A DNA stretch of 64,000 bases from Lacinutrix neustonica (GTDB lineage: Bacteria; Bacteroidota; Bacteroidia; Flavobacteriales; Flavobacteriaceae): assembly GCF_026625145.1 (NCBI RefSeq), contig NZ_CP113088.1, positions 682,001 through 746,000 of the forward strand, read 5' to 3'. The translations under genes and the position numbers were made by a program. Of this stretch, positions 42,571-53,167 are shown one piece after another. The stretch's first letter is position 1. The number at the start of each line of letters is the position of its first letter. A model generated the notes under the pieces. That model worked only from the letters and a program-made list of their open reading frames with translations. It searched no databases and had not been told where the DNA came from.

Positions 42571-43212
42571 ATGAAGTTATATCTATCTATTTTCTCCTTT
42601 CTTTTTTCTGTACTTCTTTTTGGTCAAGATTTAGCCGTTTTAAAATATAAAGGTGGTGGCGATTGGTATTCTAATCCTACAGCTTTACCTAATTTAATTC
42701 AATTTTGTAATGCTAACATTGCGACAAAAATGAATACCAGGCGAGAAACGGTTGAAGCTGGTAGTATTGACATTTTTCAATATCCATTGCTACACATGAC
42801 AGGTCATGGCAATGTTTTTTTTAGTGATGAAGAAGCCGAGAACTTAAGAACCTACCTTCAAAGCGGTGGCTTTTTACATATTGATGACAATTATGGCATG
42901 AAAGATTATGTTATCAAGGAACTTAAGAAAGTGTTTCCAAATCAAGAATTAAAAGAATTACCCTCCAATCATGCTATTTTTAGCACGGCCTTTACATTTA
43001 CAAAAGGCTTACCAAAAATTCATGAACATGACGGTAAAAGACCACAGGCGTTGGGCTTGTTTTATGAGTCACGTTTGGTTTTATTATTAACTATTGAAAG
43101 TGATTTGGGCGATGGCTGGGAAGACCCCGAAGTTCATAATGATCCAGCAGATATTAGATTAAAAGCATTTCAAATGGGCGCTAATATTGTGAAGTATGCT
43201 TTTGAGAATTAA
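42571..43212 (+). CDS. DUF4159 exported protein
   Basis: A 213-residue protein from ATG 42571, with a signal peptide (KLYLSIFSFLFSVLLFGQ). Conserved segments GGGDWYSNPTALPNL, FQYPLLHMTGHGNVFFSD and LQSGGFLHIDDNYGMKDYVI are typical of the DUF4159 family, which resembles a class I glutamine-amidotransferase-like fold. Function unknown; often linked with Fe-S or MoxR-type genes elsewhere, not here. An upstream in-frame ATG at 42559 would overlap rsmE and is less likely. Confidence 0.8.
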   Translation: MKLYLSIFSFLFSVLLFGQDLAVLKYKGGGDWYSNPTALPNLIQFCNANIATKMNTRRETVEAGSIDIFQYPLLHMTGHGNVFFSDEEAENLRTYLQSGGFLHIDDNYGMKDYVIKELKKVFPNQELKELPSNHAIFSTAFTFTKGLPKIHEHDGKRPQALGLFYESRLVLLLTIESDLGDGWEDPEVHNDPADIRLKAFQMGANIVKYAFEN

Positions 43213-43282
43213 TCCGCTACCCTATCTCAAAGCGCACACCGCGAACTCATATCCGGAATACTAATTTATAGACCTCTTAAAT

Positions 43283-43783
43283 TTGCAACTCGACCACTAC
43301 ACCAACAATTTTAAAAAACAAAAATTCCCAATCGTTTTAGTTTGTGACCAGGTGACTAATGCCCCCAACATTGGAAGTCTGTTTCGTACCGCGGATGCTT
43401 TTGGAATTGAAAAACTTGTTTTTTGTGGAAGTACTATACCTTTGGGCAGAAAGATGACCAAAACGTCTCGAGCCACAGAAAAGGTAGTGAAATATGAAGT
43501 TTTTGAAGATGTTTCGGAAGTTATTTCCCAATTAAGAGCTGAAAACTATCAAATAATAGCATTAGAAATTACAGAGAATAGTGCTCCCATTCACTCGTTT
43601 AACTTCCTAACCACCAAACCAATGGCTTTAGTTATTGGGGACGAAAATTTTGGTGTCACCGAAGCGGTATTGAAACAAAGCGATGCGATTATTCATATCG
43701 ATATGTTTGGCCAAAACAGCAGTATGAACGTGGTGCAAGCGGCAACGATCGCATTATATGAAATAACGAAGCAATCGCGTTAA
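43283..43783 (+). CDS. TrmH/SpoU-family RNA methyltransferase
   Basis: A 166-residue SPOUT 2'-O-methyltransferase without an N-terminal substrate domain. Motif 1 TNAPNIGSLFRTADAFG, motif 2 LVIGDENFGVTE, motif 3 SSMNVVQAATIALYE. The target could be a tRNA or rRNA ribose; size matches TrmL/TrmH-like minimal enzymes. It starts with TTG at 43283; no ATG or GTG lies upstream in frame near the conserved start. Confidence 0.87.
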   Translation: MQLDHYTNNFKKQKFPIVLVCDQVTNAPNIGSLFRTADAFGIEKLVFCGSTIPLGRKMTKTSRATEKVVKYEVFEDVSEVISQLRAENYQIIALEITENSAPIHSFNFLTTKPMALVIGDENFGVTEAVLKQSDAIIHIDMFGQNSSMNVVQAATIALYEITKQSR

Positions 43784-43851
43784 AATTTTTTCCTTTTGTG
43801 AGGTTTATCATTGGTGTGAATTGAGTAGATTTACACATTAATTAATTTATT

Positions 43852-44950
43852 TTGACTTCAAAAACAATTTCAAACGGTATCTTAAGGGCTATCGCTATTC
43901 TCGTTGGTATCGTTATTCTAATGTATTTTGTATATAGCATTCAGTCTGTCATTGCCTATATCGCCATTGCTGGTGTCGTTTCATTATTAGGCCGCCCCTT
44001 AAAACGCTTTTTGATGGCTAAATTAAAGTTTGGAGATACTCTAGCCGTTGTAGTTACGATGTTTATCTTTTTTTTAATTTTAGCTGGTGTAATAAGCATG
44101 TTTATACCTCTAGCTATGGAGCAGAGTAAAAACTTATCGCTATTAGATATTGATAAATTACAAGGAAATTTTGAAAATTTATATCAGGAATTTATTACGC
44201 ATTTCAAATTAAACCATCAAGATGTTGAAGAATCTATTAAAGACTCTAAGGTGTTTTCTCGGATTAAATTTTAGCCTTATTCCAAATTTTATTAATGCAG
44301 TGCTTACAGGTTTTGGTAGTTTTAGTATTGGATTGTTTTCGGTATTATTTATCTCCTTTTTCTTTTTAAAAGACAGTTCTTTATTTGGTAACAGCGTTAT
44401 CGCTCTATTCCCCATTGAAAATGACCACCGTATAAAAAAGTCTTTATTCGTTATACGAGATTTGTTATCGCGCTATTTTGGGGGGTTGCTCTTACAGTTG
44501 CTTATATTATTTTCGATTTACTCGATTATACTACTCATTTTTGGTATTGAAAACGCAGTCATCATTGCATCGCTTTGTGCCTTGTTAAATGTTATTCCTT
44601 ATGTAGGACCAATGATTAGTGCTGTATTAATCGTTTTACTAACCATGTCTAGTAATCTGGGAGAGAGCTTTAGTGAAGTCATATTACCTAAAACCATCTA
44701 TGTTTTAATTGGTTTTATCATAGCGCAATTGGTCGATAACTTTTTTAGCCAGCCGTTTATATTTTCTAAAAGTGTAAAATCACATCCCTTAGAGATTTTT
44801 ATTATCATTATTATCGCAGGATTACTGTTTGGCATCGTGGGGTTAATTTTGGCCATTCCTGTTTATACAGCTATCAAAGTGATCGCCAAGGAATTCCTAT
44901 CAGAATATAGAGTGGTTAAAAAACTAACCAAAGGATTAGATAGAGACTAA
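43852..44950 (+). CDS. AI-2E family (PerM-like) transporter, one frame break at a CCGGA site
   Basis: About 366 residues with seven to eight membrane helices; conserved ALLNVIPYVGPMISAVL and IAQLVDNFFSQPFIFSKSVK near the C-terminus are typical of the PF01594 family. Substrate cannot be assigned (some members export AI-2 or act as Na/H antiporters). Start is TTG 43852 (TSKTISNGILRAIAI). The frame slips at 44257-44263 (TCTCGGA for TCCGGA), restoring VFSGLNFSLIPNFINAVL. Confidence 0.85.
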
Positions 44951-44954
44951 CAAC

Positions 44955-46136
44955 TTGAACAAATCCATTTTAAATAAAGAAATTCAGGAGTTTATACAGA
45001 ACAATATGAGTTCAGATACGACGGCTCTTGTATTAAAAGGCACGACTTTCCCTCAAGTTGACACTCTAGAAATCATAGAACAAATTGAAGCGCGAACACG
45101 TAGTGAAAAGAAATTACCCACCTGGTTTTCTTCCAAAAACATCTACTACCCTAATAAGTTAAATATAGAACAGACCTCTTCTGAAATCACTGCTAAATAT
45201 AAGGCGAGTTTAGTTGGCGGTCATAGCTTAATAGATATCACTGGTGGTTTTGGAGTGGATAGTTATTACTTCTCAAAAAACATACAACACGTGACACATT
45301 GTGAGTTGAATCCTCATTTATCTCAAATAGCAAGTCACAATATTAAGCAATTAGAAGTCAAAAATATAAGTTGTTTTCCCAAAGATGGGATGAAAACGCT
45401 AATAAGCTTGAACACCCCTTTTGATTGGATTTATATCGACCCATCAAGACGCGATGACAGTAAAGGGAAAGTCTTTTTATTAAAAGACTGTTTACCAAAC
45501 GTTCCCCATTTTCTAGAATTATTTTTTAAATATTCTAAAAATATCATGATTAAAACATCGCCTTTGCTTGACCTTTCTATAGGGATAAACGAATTACAAG
45601 CAGTAAAAGCGATTCATATTGTTGCTGTAAAGAATGAAGTAAAGGAACTCCTTTGGATTTTAGAGCGTGATTTTACGGGTGCTACTGAAATAAAAACGGT
45701 CAATATCCAAAAAGAATCTGAAGATCATTTTGACTTCTATTTGAATGAAGAATCTCAGGCTGTTGCCGACTTAGGTGAACCACTCACCTATTTATATGAG
45801 CCAAATGCTGCCATCTTAAAAGGGGGTGCCTTTGAAATTCTAGCAGAAAAACTTCAGCTTAATAAATTACATAAACATTCTCATTTATATACTTCAAAAA
45901 AATTAATCGATTTTCCTGGAAGGCGTTTTAAAGTGGAACACATTTTACCTTACAATAAAAAACAATTCAAGCGTGTTATACAAGTTGCTAAAGCGAATGT
46001 GGCCACTCGTAATTTCCCCGAGACGGTACAACAAATTCGTAAAAAATTAGGTTTAAAAGATGGTGGAAACGATTATCTTTTTTTCACGACCAATTTAGAA
46101 AACAAGAAAATTATAATTGCTTGTAAAAAGGTATAG
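44955..46136 (+). CDS. THUMP-like class I SAM-dependent methyltransferase
   Basis: A 393-residue protein. N-terminal linker, then a Rossmann methyltransferase with SAM motif SLIDITGGFGVDSYYFSK and catalytic-type DWIYIDPSRRDDSKGK, then a C-terminal THUMP-like region (DFPGRRFKVEHILPYNKKQF, KLGLKDGGNDYLFF). The target is probably RNA; the exact substrate is not known. The start is TTG 44955, 4 bases after the AI-2E stop, the third TTG-started gene in a row. Confidence 0.82.
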   Translation: MNKSILNKEIQEFIQNNMSSDTTALVLKGTTFPQVDTLEIIEQIEARTRSEKKLPTWFSSKNIYYPNKLNIEQTSSEITAKYKASLVGGHSLIDITGGFGVDSYYFSKNIQHVTHCELNPHLSQIASHNIKQLEVKNISCFPKDGMKTLISLNTPFDWIYIDPSRRDDSKGKVFLLKDCLPNVPHFLELFFKYSKNIMIKTSPLLDLSIGINELQAVKAIHIVAVKNEVKELLWILERDFTGATEIKTVNIQKESEDHFDFYLNEESQAVADLGEPLTYLYEPNAAILKGGAFEILAEKLQLNKLHKHSHLYTSKKLIDFPGRRFKVEHILPYNKKQFKRVIQVAKANVATRNFPETVQQIRKKLGLKDGGNDYLFFTTNLENKKIIIACKKV

Positions 46137-46202
46137 CATCAATTCTCTTTTATTTAGCGCACATCGTTACAAACCGCAAATCTTATCTTTAAACAAAAAA
46201 TT

Positions 46203-46724
46203 ATGACGGACTGGTTTACATTCAATGGCAATGCTTTTTTAAGCATTATACTAACAGCTACAGGTATTTATATAGCGACTATAATTTGTACCCGTATTGC
46301 AGGGAAACGCAGCTTTTCTAAAATGTCAAGCTTCGATTTTTCCATGACGGTCGCTATTGGTAGTATTATTGCCACCACCATTGTTTCTAAATCTGTAAGC
46401 CTTCAGGATGGTGTTATTGGTTTAGTGATTACCTATAGTTTACAACTAGGTATGGCCTATTTGCGCAGATATCAAATCATTAGAAACACGGTCGATAATG
46501 CGCCATTACTTTTAATGGATGGCCAGGACATTTTATATCAAAATCTTAAAAAGGTAAGAGTCACCGAAGATGATTTACGTTCTAAATTAAGAGAGGCCAA
46601 TGTTTTAAAATTGTCACAAGTTCGTGCTGTTGTTATGGAGGCTACGGGGGACATAGCTGTTTTGCACACGAAAGATGAAAACGTTAAAGTTGAAGATTTT
46701 CTTTTAAAGCATGTAAAACGTTAA
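46203..46724 (+). CDS. DUF421 (YetF-like) membrane protein
   Basis: A 173-residue protein with three membrane helices (FLSIILTATGIYIATII, FSMTVAIGSIIATTIV, GVIGLVITYSLQLGMAYL) and a C-terminal cytosolic YetF domain (LLLMDGQDILYQNLKK, VTEDDLRSKLREANVLKL). Family of unknown function, common in sporulating and non-sporulating bacteria. Its stop overlaps the repaired stop of the convergent pdeM gene. Confidence 0.83.
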   Translation: MTDWFTFNGNAFLSIILTATGIYIATIICTRIAGKRSFSKMSSFDFSMTVAIGSIIATTIVSKSVSLQDGVIGLVITYSLQLGMAYLRRYQIIRNTVDNAPLLLMDGQDILYQNLKKVRVTEDDLRSKLREANVLKLSQVRAVVMEATGDIAVLHTKDENVKVEDFLLKHVKR

Positions 46725-47370
46725 ACTTCAAAAATACCGGAGTTTGTAAAAGCATAATTTTTACAATGTTCGGACCACCTTTAGTATTCAAACCTGTAAA
46801 CAAGCTAAACGCTGGTAATATTAATTGAAAATTGGTTACTTGATAACACGGTAACTTTATGCTCTGCTTGGCTTTACCTCTAATCACAACACCTGGATGT
46901 GTATGGCCGGAAATTATAAAATGCGCTTCCACAGGTTTGACTTTATCATGAATAAAACGAAAAGGAAGAATCTCTAAAGCTGGATTTGAAATTTTAATGT
47001 TAAGGGCTTCATAAATCGTATTTGACACTCTATCATGGTTCCCAATAACTAAATACAACTCCAAGCCTTCAAATTGTAGAAGCCACGTTTTAAAGGTTTG
47101 TATATCGCTATTAACTTCTGCGTGAAATAAATCACCAACAATAATAAGTTGTCGCGCGTTAAAATGAAGTATTAAGGCTTTTAGTCTTTCTAAATCCTTT
47201 TGAAGGACCTGATCGCTAATAGGAATGCCACTTTTTCTAAAGTGAGCCGATTTCCCAATATGTAAATCTGATAACACTAAAGCCTGTTGTGCCCTCCAAA
47301 ACAAGGCACGTTGATTGGTAAGCGTTAGCATCTCTTCTTTAATAATAATGTCTTTTGTATGGAGTTTCAA
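46721..47370 (-). CDS. pdeM: Ligase-associated DNA damage response endonuclease PdeM, one frame break at a CCGGA site
   Basis: Calcineurin-like metallophosphoesterase of the ligase-associated repair island. Metal-binding motifs: LSDLHIGK, VGDLFHA, IGNHDR, SGHTHPG. About 216 residues after repair: TCCGAAC at 46769-46774 (minus strand) should be TCCGGAAC, giving GGPEHCKNYAFTNSGIFEV and a stop at 46721. An unrepaired reading runs to 46684 with a tail that does not fit the family. It is the last gene of the exonuclease-ligase-helicase-pdeM operon (3-base gap after the helicase). Confidence 0.9.
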
Positions 47371-47373
47371 AAA

Positions 47374-49830
47374 TTAATCGAGCTTAAAAACCTGTTGCTG
47401 TATGCGTTGTATTCGTTTCCCTAAATCCTCATTACTCATGGTGCTTCGTAACCGATCTACTTTTATAGGAAAACTCAAAGGTGTAAAAGATTTTGCTCTT
47501 TTTAAAATGATTTTACTTTTTTCTATCCGTTCAAAAGCAGCTCGCAAGCGTACTTCTTCTAATTGCTGATTAAAAACTTCGGCATAAGCTTGCTTTAATA
47601 ATAAATTATTGGGCTCGTAATCCTCAAGTACTCTAAAAATCAACCCCGAAGACGACTGTAAACTCTTATTGTTTTTTCGGGTACCAGGTTGTGATTGCAC
47701 AACTAAACCTGCAATAACCGCTATGTCTCTAAATTTACGAGAGGCCATTTCACTGGCATTGATACTGGCAATGACATCCTCCATGAGATTTTCTTTTGAT
47801 AAAATGGCTTCAATATTAGCGTCATGCAATGGGATGTCTTGATCACTCAATAATTCAAAACCATAATCATTCATCGCAATAGTAAAGGTTAGTGGTTTAA
47901 TCTTACTTAACCGGTAAGCGATTAATGCCGCAATAACTTCGTGAACCAAGCGCCCTTCAAAAGGATACATGAATAAGTGAAACCCATCTTTTGTTTCAAT
48001 AAGTTCCACCAAAAACTCATCTGCTTTTGGAATATGTGAATATTTGGCCTGTCGAACGATTAACGGATGTAAAAACCTTAGTTCCCGCTCTTTATTCCCG
48101 GGATGTAAAGCCTCAGACAATTTTAATCTTAAAAAATGACTTAAATATGAGGTTAAAGGTAAACGCCCGCCCATCCAACTTGGTGTCATAGCATTTTTGG
48201 CTTTGCTTCTCTTTACTAAAACAGACATGTCTTTAATTTGAATCATCTCTAGCCTTCTTCCGCCCAAAATAAAAGTACTTCCGGGTTTCAGTTTTGAAAT
48301 AAAGTACTCCTCTATCATGCCAATATACCCCCCGTAAATAAACTTAACCAGTAGCATGGCATCACTAACAATCACACCAATATTCATGCGATGCAACATG
48401 GATATGCGTCTGCTCTTTACTTTATATTTTCCATCGTCCTCCAACACCACTTTATGAAATTCTTCGTAAGCCTTTAGTGTGGTTCCTCCTTGAGTAATAA
48501 ATTGTAATGCCCATGAAAAATCCTCTCGGAGTGAGGTAATGAAACGCATGTACTTGTTTTAATAGCTTGTAAGTTTCCTCTGCTTTAAACCCTTCACCAA
48601 CAGCTAATGTGACTAAAAACTGAACCGAGAATATCATACGTTAAAACCATGGGCTCACGGGCCTCTATTTGTTCTTGTTTTACCGCTTCTTTTAAAGCGG
48701 ATGCTTCAATAAGTTGTAAGGAATTTGTTGGTACAAAATAGATTTTGGACACTTCATAAGGGGAATGACCACTTCTGCCTGCACGCTGCATAAAACGGGC
48801 AATTCCCTTTGGAGACCCTATTTGAATCACGCAATCCACAGGTTTGAAATCAACACCTAAATCGAGTGAAGACGTACAAACGACTGCTTTTAAGAGGCCT
48901 TCAGAAATACTGTCTTCAATCCAGTTACGCACGTTCTTATCTATGGAACCATGGTGAATGGCTATCTGTCCTGCCAAATCTGGATCTTGTTCCAATATAA
49001 TTTGATACCACAATTCACTCCGGTTTCCGGTGTTTGTAAATATTAGGGTGGTGTTATTCTCATAAATAATAGGTATGATTTTAGAAGCCATTGTTTTTCC
49101 CAAATGTCCTGCCCATGGCAATACTTCAACGGCATCCGGCAGAAGTGACGTAATCATGATCTTCTTTTTCTCTTTCGCTGTGATCATCGTCGTTTTCATC
49201 CCGGAATAGGGAATTAAAACAGTCTTAGCTTCTTCTAGGTTGCCTATGGTCGCCGTAATTCCCCAAACACGTAATTTTGGAGATAACGATAAAACTCCGG
49301 CGGCAGCTAATTCAGTAAGCACACCTCTTTTACTTCCTAACAACTCGTGCCACTCGTCTACAGCAAAACATTTGACGTGTTTAAACCATTTTGAATTATT
49401 TTTCTGTGAAAATAATAGATGCATGGTTTCCGGAGTCGTTAATAACACATCTCGGCATTAAGCGTTCTTGACGCCGTCGGTCTTTTTGTGGCGTATCGCC
49501 ATTTCTAGTTTCTACTGTCCAATCGAGACCTAGGTCATCTACAGCCTGAGACATGGCTTTTGCTAAATCTTTTGCGAGAGATCGCAGCGGACTCACCCAT
49601 ATTAATTTTAATCCTTTTTTATAAGATTCTCGTGTGTTGAGATAATCTATAACAACGGCTAAAAAAACGGAAAACGTCTTACCAAAACCAGTAGGTGCAA
49701 CGACCATTCCGTAATAACCATTGCTGTATTTATGCCAGGTTTTCAATTGAAAGCTAAAAGGCGTTTGGTCTTTCTCTGCTAGCCAATTTTCAATGATTTT
49801 ATAACCGTCACTCTCTTTGAATACACTCAT
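47374..49830 (-). CDS. Ligase-associated Lhr-like DEXH helicase, three frame breaks at CCGGA sites
   Basis: About 818 residues. Walker A VAPTGFGKTFSVFLA, DEXH box AVDEWHELLG, motif SAT-like WGITATIGNLEEAK, C-terminal helicase motifs TNTGNRSELW, SSLDLGVDFKPVD and QRAGRSGHSP, then an Lhr-type C-terminal region. It unwinds DNA 3'-5' in repair of damage together with the clustered exonuclease and ligase. Breaks at 49450-49456 (GCCGAGA), 48624-48630 (TCTCGGT) and 48524-48530 (TCCGAGA) all fit CCGGA. Stop and next start are adjacent to the ligase gene. Confidence 0.9.
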
Positions 49831-51420
49831 TTAATTGGTTTCAATTAATGCGGTTACAGATTCTATAGTATCTATTTCATTTACGGGCTTGTCCTTACGC
49901 CAACGTTTGATTCTTGGAAAACGCAGGGCCACCCCGCATTTATGGCGTTTACTATAGGCGATACCTTCGAAAGCAATCTCGAAAACCAGTTCCGGTTTTA
50001 CGGTACGCACGGGCCCGAATTTTTCAATAGCATTCTTATTCACCCAACGTGATATTTCTGTAATTTCAACATCTGTTAATCCGGAGTAGGCTTTGGCCAC
50101 GGTTACTAAACCCTCATCCTTTTTTACAGCAAATGTATAGTCTGTGTATTTACTGCTTCGTCTTCCACTACCCTTTTGTGCATAGATCATTACGGCATCT
50201 ATAGTGAGAGGCTCCACTTTCCATTTCCACCAATCGCCTTTTTTCTTCCTACGTGATACACGGATTTTTTTTGTTTCAACATGAGACCCTCACTATTAAA
50301 ACTTCTCGCATGGTTTCTAAAGGTGTCTAACGCATTCCAATGTTTAAACTGAATCACTTCAGATAATTTCAAATTGTCCGGAATCGTAGGGTTTTCAAAT
50401 AATTTTTCCAGTTGAAGTCTTCGACTTTGCATGGAATGCTGCCTTAAATCTTCACCATTCCATTCCATCACATCGTAAACATAAAAACCAATAGGCACTT
50501 CCTCCATTAATTTTTTAGAAACGTTTTTACGATTCAAACGTTTTTGTAAATCATTAAACAACAAGACCGCACTGTCCTTCACTGCGAGAATTTCTCCGTC
50601 AATAACAAAATCCCCCTTTAATATTGAAATTGATTCTATTAATTCAGGAAACTGTTCGGTCACTAGTTCTTCGCCGCGAGACCAGATGTAAATTTCATTA
50701 TTGCGTTTAACTATTTGGCCACGAATACCATCCCATTTATATTCTACTTGCCAGTCTTCAGGTTTACCCAAATCAATTAACTCCTTTTCCAAGGCATAGG
50801 CCAAACAAAAGGGATAGGGTTTCGAATTATCGTAGTTAATGTGTGTTCCATTAATAAGTGCATCAAATGAAATAGAATTGACGTCCCAATGACCAATAAT
50901 ACTATGCATGAGTTGATTGGCATCAATACCGGACAGCTTTGCTAAGGCGTTAACCAAGGTTTTTTTAGACACACCAATTCTAAAACTTCCCCCAATTAAT
51001 TTATTAAAAATAAGGCGTTCTTGCATGTGTAGACCGGACCAAGCATTTAACACGTAATCCTTTTTCTCTGCATCAGACTTTGGTTTTAAGGCCATCAGCT
51101 CCGTCATCCATTCGTGAAGCGATTTATCTAGGATTTTTATTGGGTCCGGAAGAATTAATGCAATGGTTTCCCCTAAATCACCAACCGTGCTATAGCTCTC
51201 GAGAAACAGCCATTCACGGTAACTTTGTAATCTCAAAAGCCCATTGTTTCATTAAACTTGTTTTTACGGGTCTTGGTGGGCGCTTACCAGTAAAGATGGC
51301 AATAAGCCACAAGCGGTCTTGCTCAGGAGCGTTTTTAAAATAATGAACCAAGGCCTCAATTTTCGCATTGGTTTTATTGGTTATTTCTAAAGCACTTATT
51401 AATTCTGAAAAGTTTTTCAT
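49831..51420 (-). CDS. ATP-dependent DNA ligase of the repair island, frame breaks at a CCGGA site and an A-run
   Basis: About 530 residues. N-terminal helical domain (MKNFSELISALEITNKTNAK), nucleotidyltransferase Lys in VEYKWDGIRGQIVKR, and OB-fold C-terminus (KKKGDWWKWKVEPLTIDAVM, GVALRFPRIKRWR). Breaks: 51214-51220 (ACCGTGA for ACCGGA, restoring ITKLPEWLFLES) and a T-run (plus strand) at 50239-50244 that is one base short. The ATG overlaps the exonuclease stop by 4 bases. It differs from the NAD-dependent LigA used for replication. Confidence 0.9.
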
Positions 51421-52443
51421 AGTGCCACACTTTGCTTTTCTTTAGCCTCTTCTGCGCCCAATTGCTCGTCACCATACTCTGTAATGAGCTCTTCAGCAGG
51501 AATGCCTATTTCGTTCAAATATTTAGAAAAGGTTGCTTGCGAACCGTGAGTGACATAGACTTTTTCTGCTTCAGAGGCTTTCACCGCAGATAATAACCCA
51601 TTCCAATCGGCATGATCACTTACTGCAAATCCAGCATCAACGGCTTTCCATCGTCTATTTCCACGAATTTGCATCCACCCCGAGCAAATGGCAACGGCTG
51701 CATTAGGAATTTGTTTTAGCATTTTAGAACCTAATAATGCAGGAGGCAAAATAACAATCTTATTCTCGGATGTCTTTTTTGTATAAATCTGAAGTGAGTA
51801 ACGTTGTTTTCGGCAAATGAATACGAGAACTGGTAATCGCTTGATTTATATTATGGATAGCGCGATGCACATAAATGGTATCTAAACCATCGACTAAAGA
51901 TATAATACGTTGCGATTTTCCCAATGAGTAACCAATAAAAACACTCGTTTTGTTATTCGTTTGATTTTGTAGTACCCAATGGTGAAGTTGCTCCTGGAGT
52001 TGTTGCTCTGTTTTCCAGTGGTAAATGGGAAGACCAAAAGTACTTTCGGTAATAAAAGTATGGCATTTAACCGGTTCAAAAGGCTCAGTAATAAAGTCTG
52101 CTTGTGTTTTATAGTCGCCTGTAAACACCACAACTTCTCCTTGGTATTCTAAACGTATTTGAGCGGAACCAATAATATGCCCTGCCGGATGAAAACTCAC
52201 TTTAACCTGATTAATAGTACGTGTTTCATTATACCCCATACTCTCAATAAGTATGTCGCCTCCTATTCTATGCTGAAGGATGGCTTTAGAATGGTGATGA
52301 CAAAAATATTTTTTATTTCCCCATCTGGCATGATCGGCATGGCCGTGTGATATGATGGCGTGATCCACAGGATACCAAGGGTCAAGATAGAACCGCCCTG
52401 GAATACAGTAAATCCCTTTTTTAGTGAATTTTATAAATTTCAA
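51417..52443 (-). CDS. Ligase-associated exonuclease (metallo-beta-lactamase fold), one frame break at a CCGGA site
   Basis: About 342 residues, MBL/beta-CASP type. Zinc motif ISHGHADHARWG, then SFHPAGHIIGSAQI, VFTGDYKTQ and the C-terminal His in FAVSDHADW. Start at ATG 52443 (MKFIKFTKKGIYCIPGRF). The frame slips at 51764-51770 (TCCGAGA for TCCGGA), restoring KKDIRNKIVILPPALLG. First gene of the repair operon; the ligase overlaps its end by 4 bases. Confidence 0.9.
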
Positions 52444-52544
52444 TAGTTACATTTTAGAAGTATAATTTACAACTATTGAGCCTTTTTTATGTTGAGATTA
52501 ACGATAATTTAACCGATTTTGAACCCGCTAATTACAGATGTACA

Positions 52545-52706
52545 TTATTCTTCTTCGCTATTACTCGCTTTAGAGCGCGCAATAATAGCCTTCAATTTTT
52601 CTTTGCGGTCTATTTTTCCCTGACGAAGTTTATTCTTTTTTTTATCCATAAGCTTAGAATGCTTAGTCTTATTTTTCGTGTTTTTAGGACGTCCCGTTTT
52701 AGCCAT
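52545..52706 (-). CDS. Small basic protein (53 residues)
   Basis: From ATG at 52706: starts MAKTGRPKNTKNKTKHS, very rich in Lys and Arg, then a probable helix RQGKIDRKEKLKAIIARSK and an acidic tail SNSEEE. No recognised motif. Such short Lys-rich proteins are conserved in flavobacteria, which supports coding. It could bind nucleic acid; that is speculation from composition. It lies just upstream of the repair operon and downstream of three tRNAs. Confidence 0.55.
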   Translation of the reverse strand: MAKTGRPKNTKNKTKHSKLMDKKKNKLRQGKIDRKEKLKAIIARSKASNSEEE

Positions 52707-52747
52707 GAAATAAAGTTATAAGTTTTAAATATCTATTAGAAACAAAA

Positions 52748-52775
52748 AATCCCTTTCAAATAAATGAAAGGGATT
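52748..52775 (-). terminator. Terminator of the tRNA cluster
   Basis: Perfect 11-bp stem AATCCCTTTCA / TGAAAGGGATT with a 6-base loop, followed on the minus strand by a T-run. Directly after the last tRNA. Confidence 0.85.
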
Positions 52776-52778
52776 CTG

Positions 52779-52852
52779 TGAGCCCTGAAGGATTCGAACC
52801 TTCGACCGCCTCCTTAGAAGGGAGGTGCTCTATCCAGCTGAGCTAAGAGCCC
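52779..52852 (-). tRNA. tRNA-Arg (anticodon TCT)
   Basis: A 74-base cloverleaf: acceptor GGGCTCT/AGGGCTC, D-arm GCTCAGCTGGATAGAGC, anticodon stem CCTCC with loop CTTCTAA (anticodon TCT), T-arm GAAGGTTCGAATCCTTC. CCA is not encoded. Last of three tRNAs in transcription order. Confidence 0.95.
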
Positions 52853-52892
52853 TTAGCATTACAAGTTTAAAAGTGATTTTCAAACTAAAAAG

Positions 52893-52967
52893 TCGGGGTG
52901 GCAGGATTCGAACCTGCGACCTCCGCGTCCCAAACGCGGCGCGATAACCGGGCTACGCTACACCCCG
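52893..52967 (-). tRNA. tRNA-Pro (anticodon TGG)
   Basis: A 75-base cloverleaf: acceptor CGGGGTG/CACCCCG, anticodon stem CCGCG with loop TTTGGGA (anticodon TGG), T-arm GCAGGTTCGAATCCTGC. CCA not encoded. Confidence 0.95.
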
Positions 52968-52988
52968 ATTCCCGGTTATCTAATATTG

Positions 52989-53077
52989 CGGAGAGACAGG
53001 GATTCGAACCCTGGGTAAGTGTTTCCACCTACGACGATTTAGCAAACCGCTCCTTTCGGCCACTCAGGCACCTCTCC
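52989..53077 (-). tRNA. tRNA-Ser (anticodon GCT)
   Basis: An 89-base class II tRNA with a long variable arm. Acceptor GGAGAGG/TCTCTCC, anticodon loop TTGCTAA (anticodon GCT), T-arm CAGGGTTCGAATCCCTG. First in transcription order of the Ser-Pro-Arg cluster. Confidence 0.95.
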
Positions 53078-53167
53078 AATTGTTTATGAACTCTGCTCTA
53101 ATTGCGGATGCAAATGTAAGACAACATCTTATATAACGCAACAAATTTATTTATTTTTTTTTAATAA

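Noticed and set aside
46684-46724. Apparent 41-base overlap of pdeM with the DUF421 gene
   Set aside because: It vanishes when CCGGA is restored at 46769-46774; the repaired pdeM stops at 46721.
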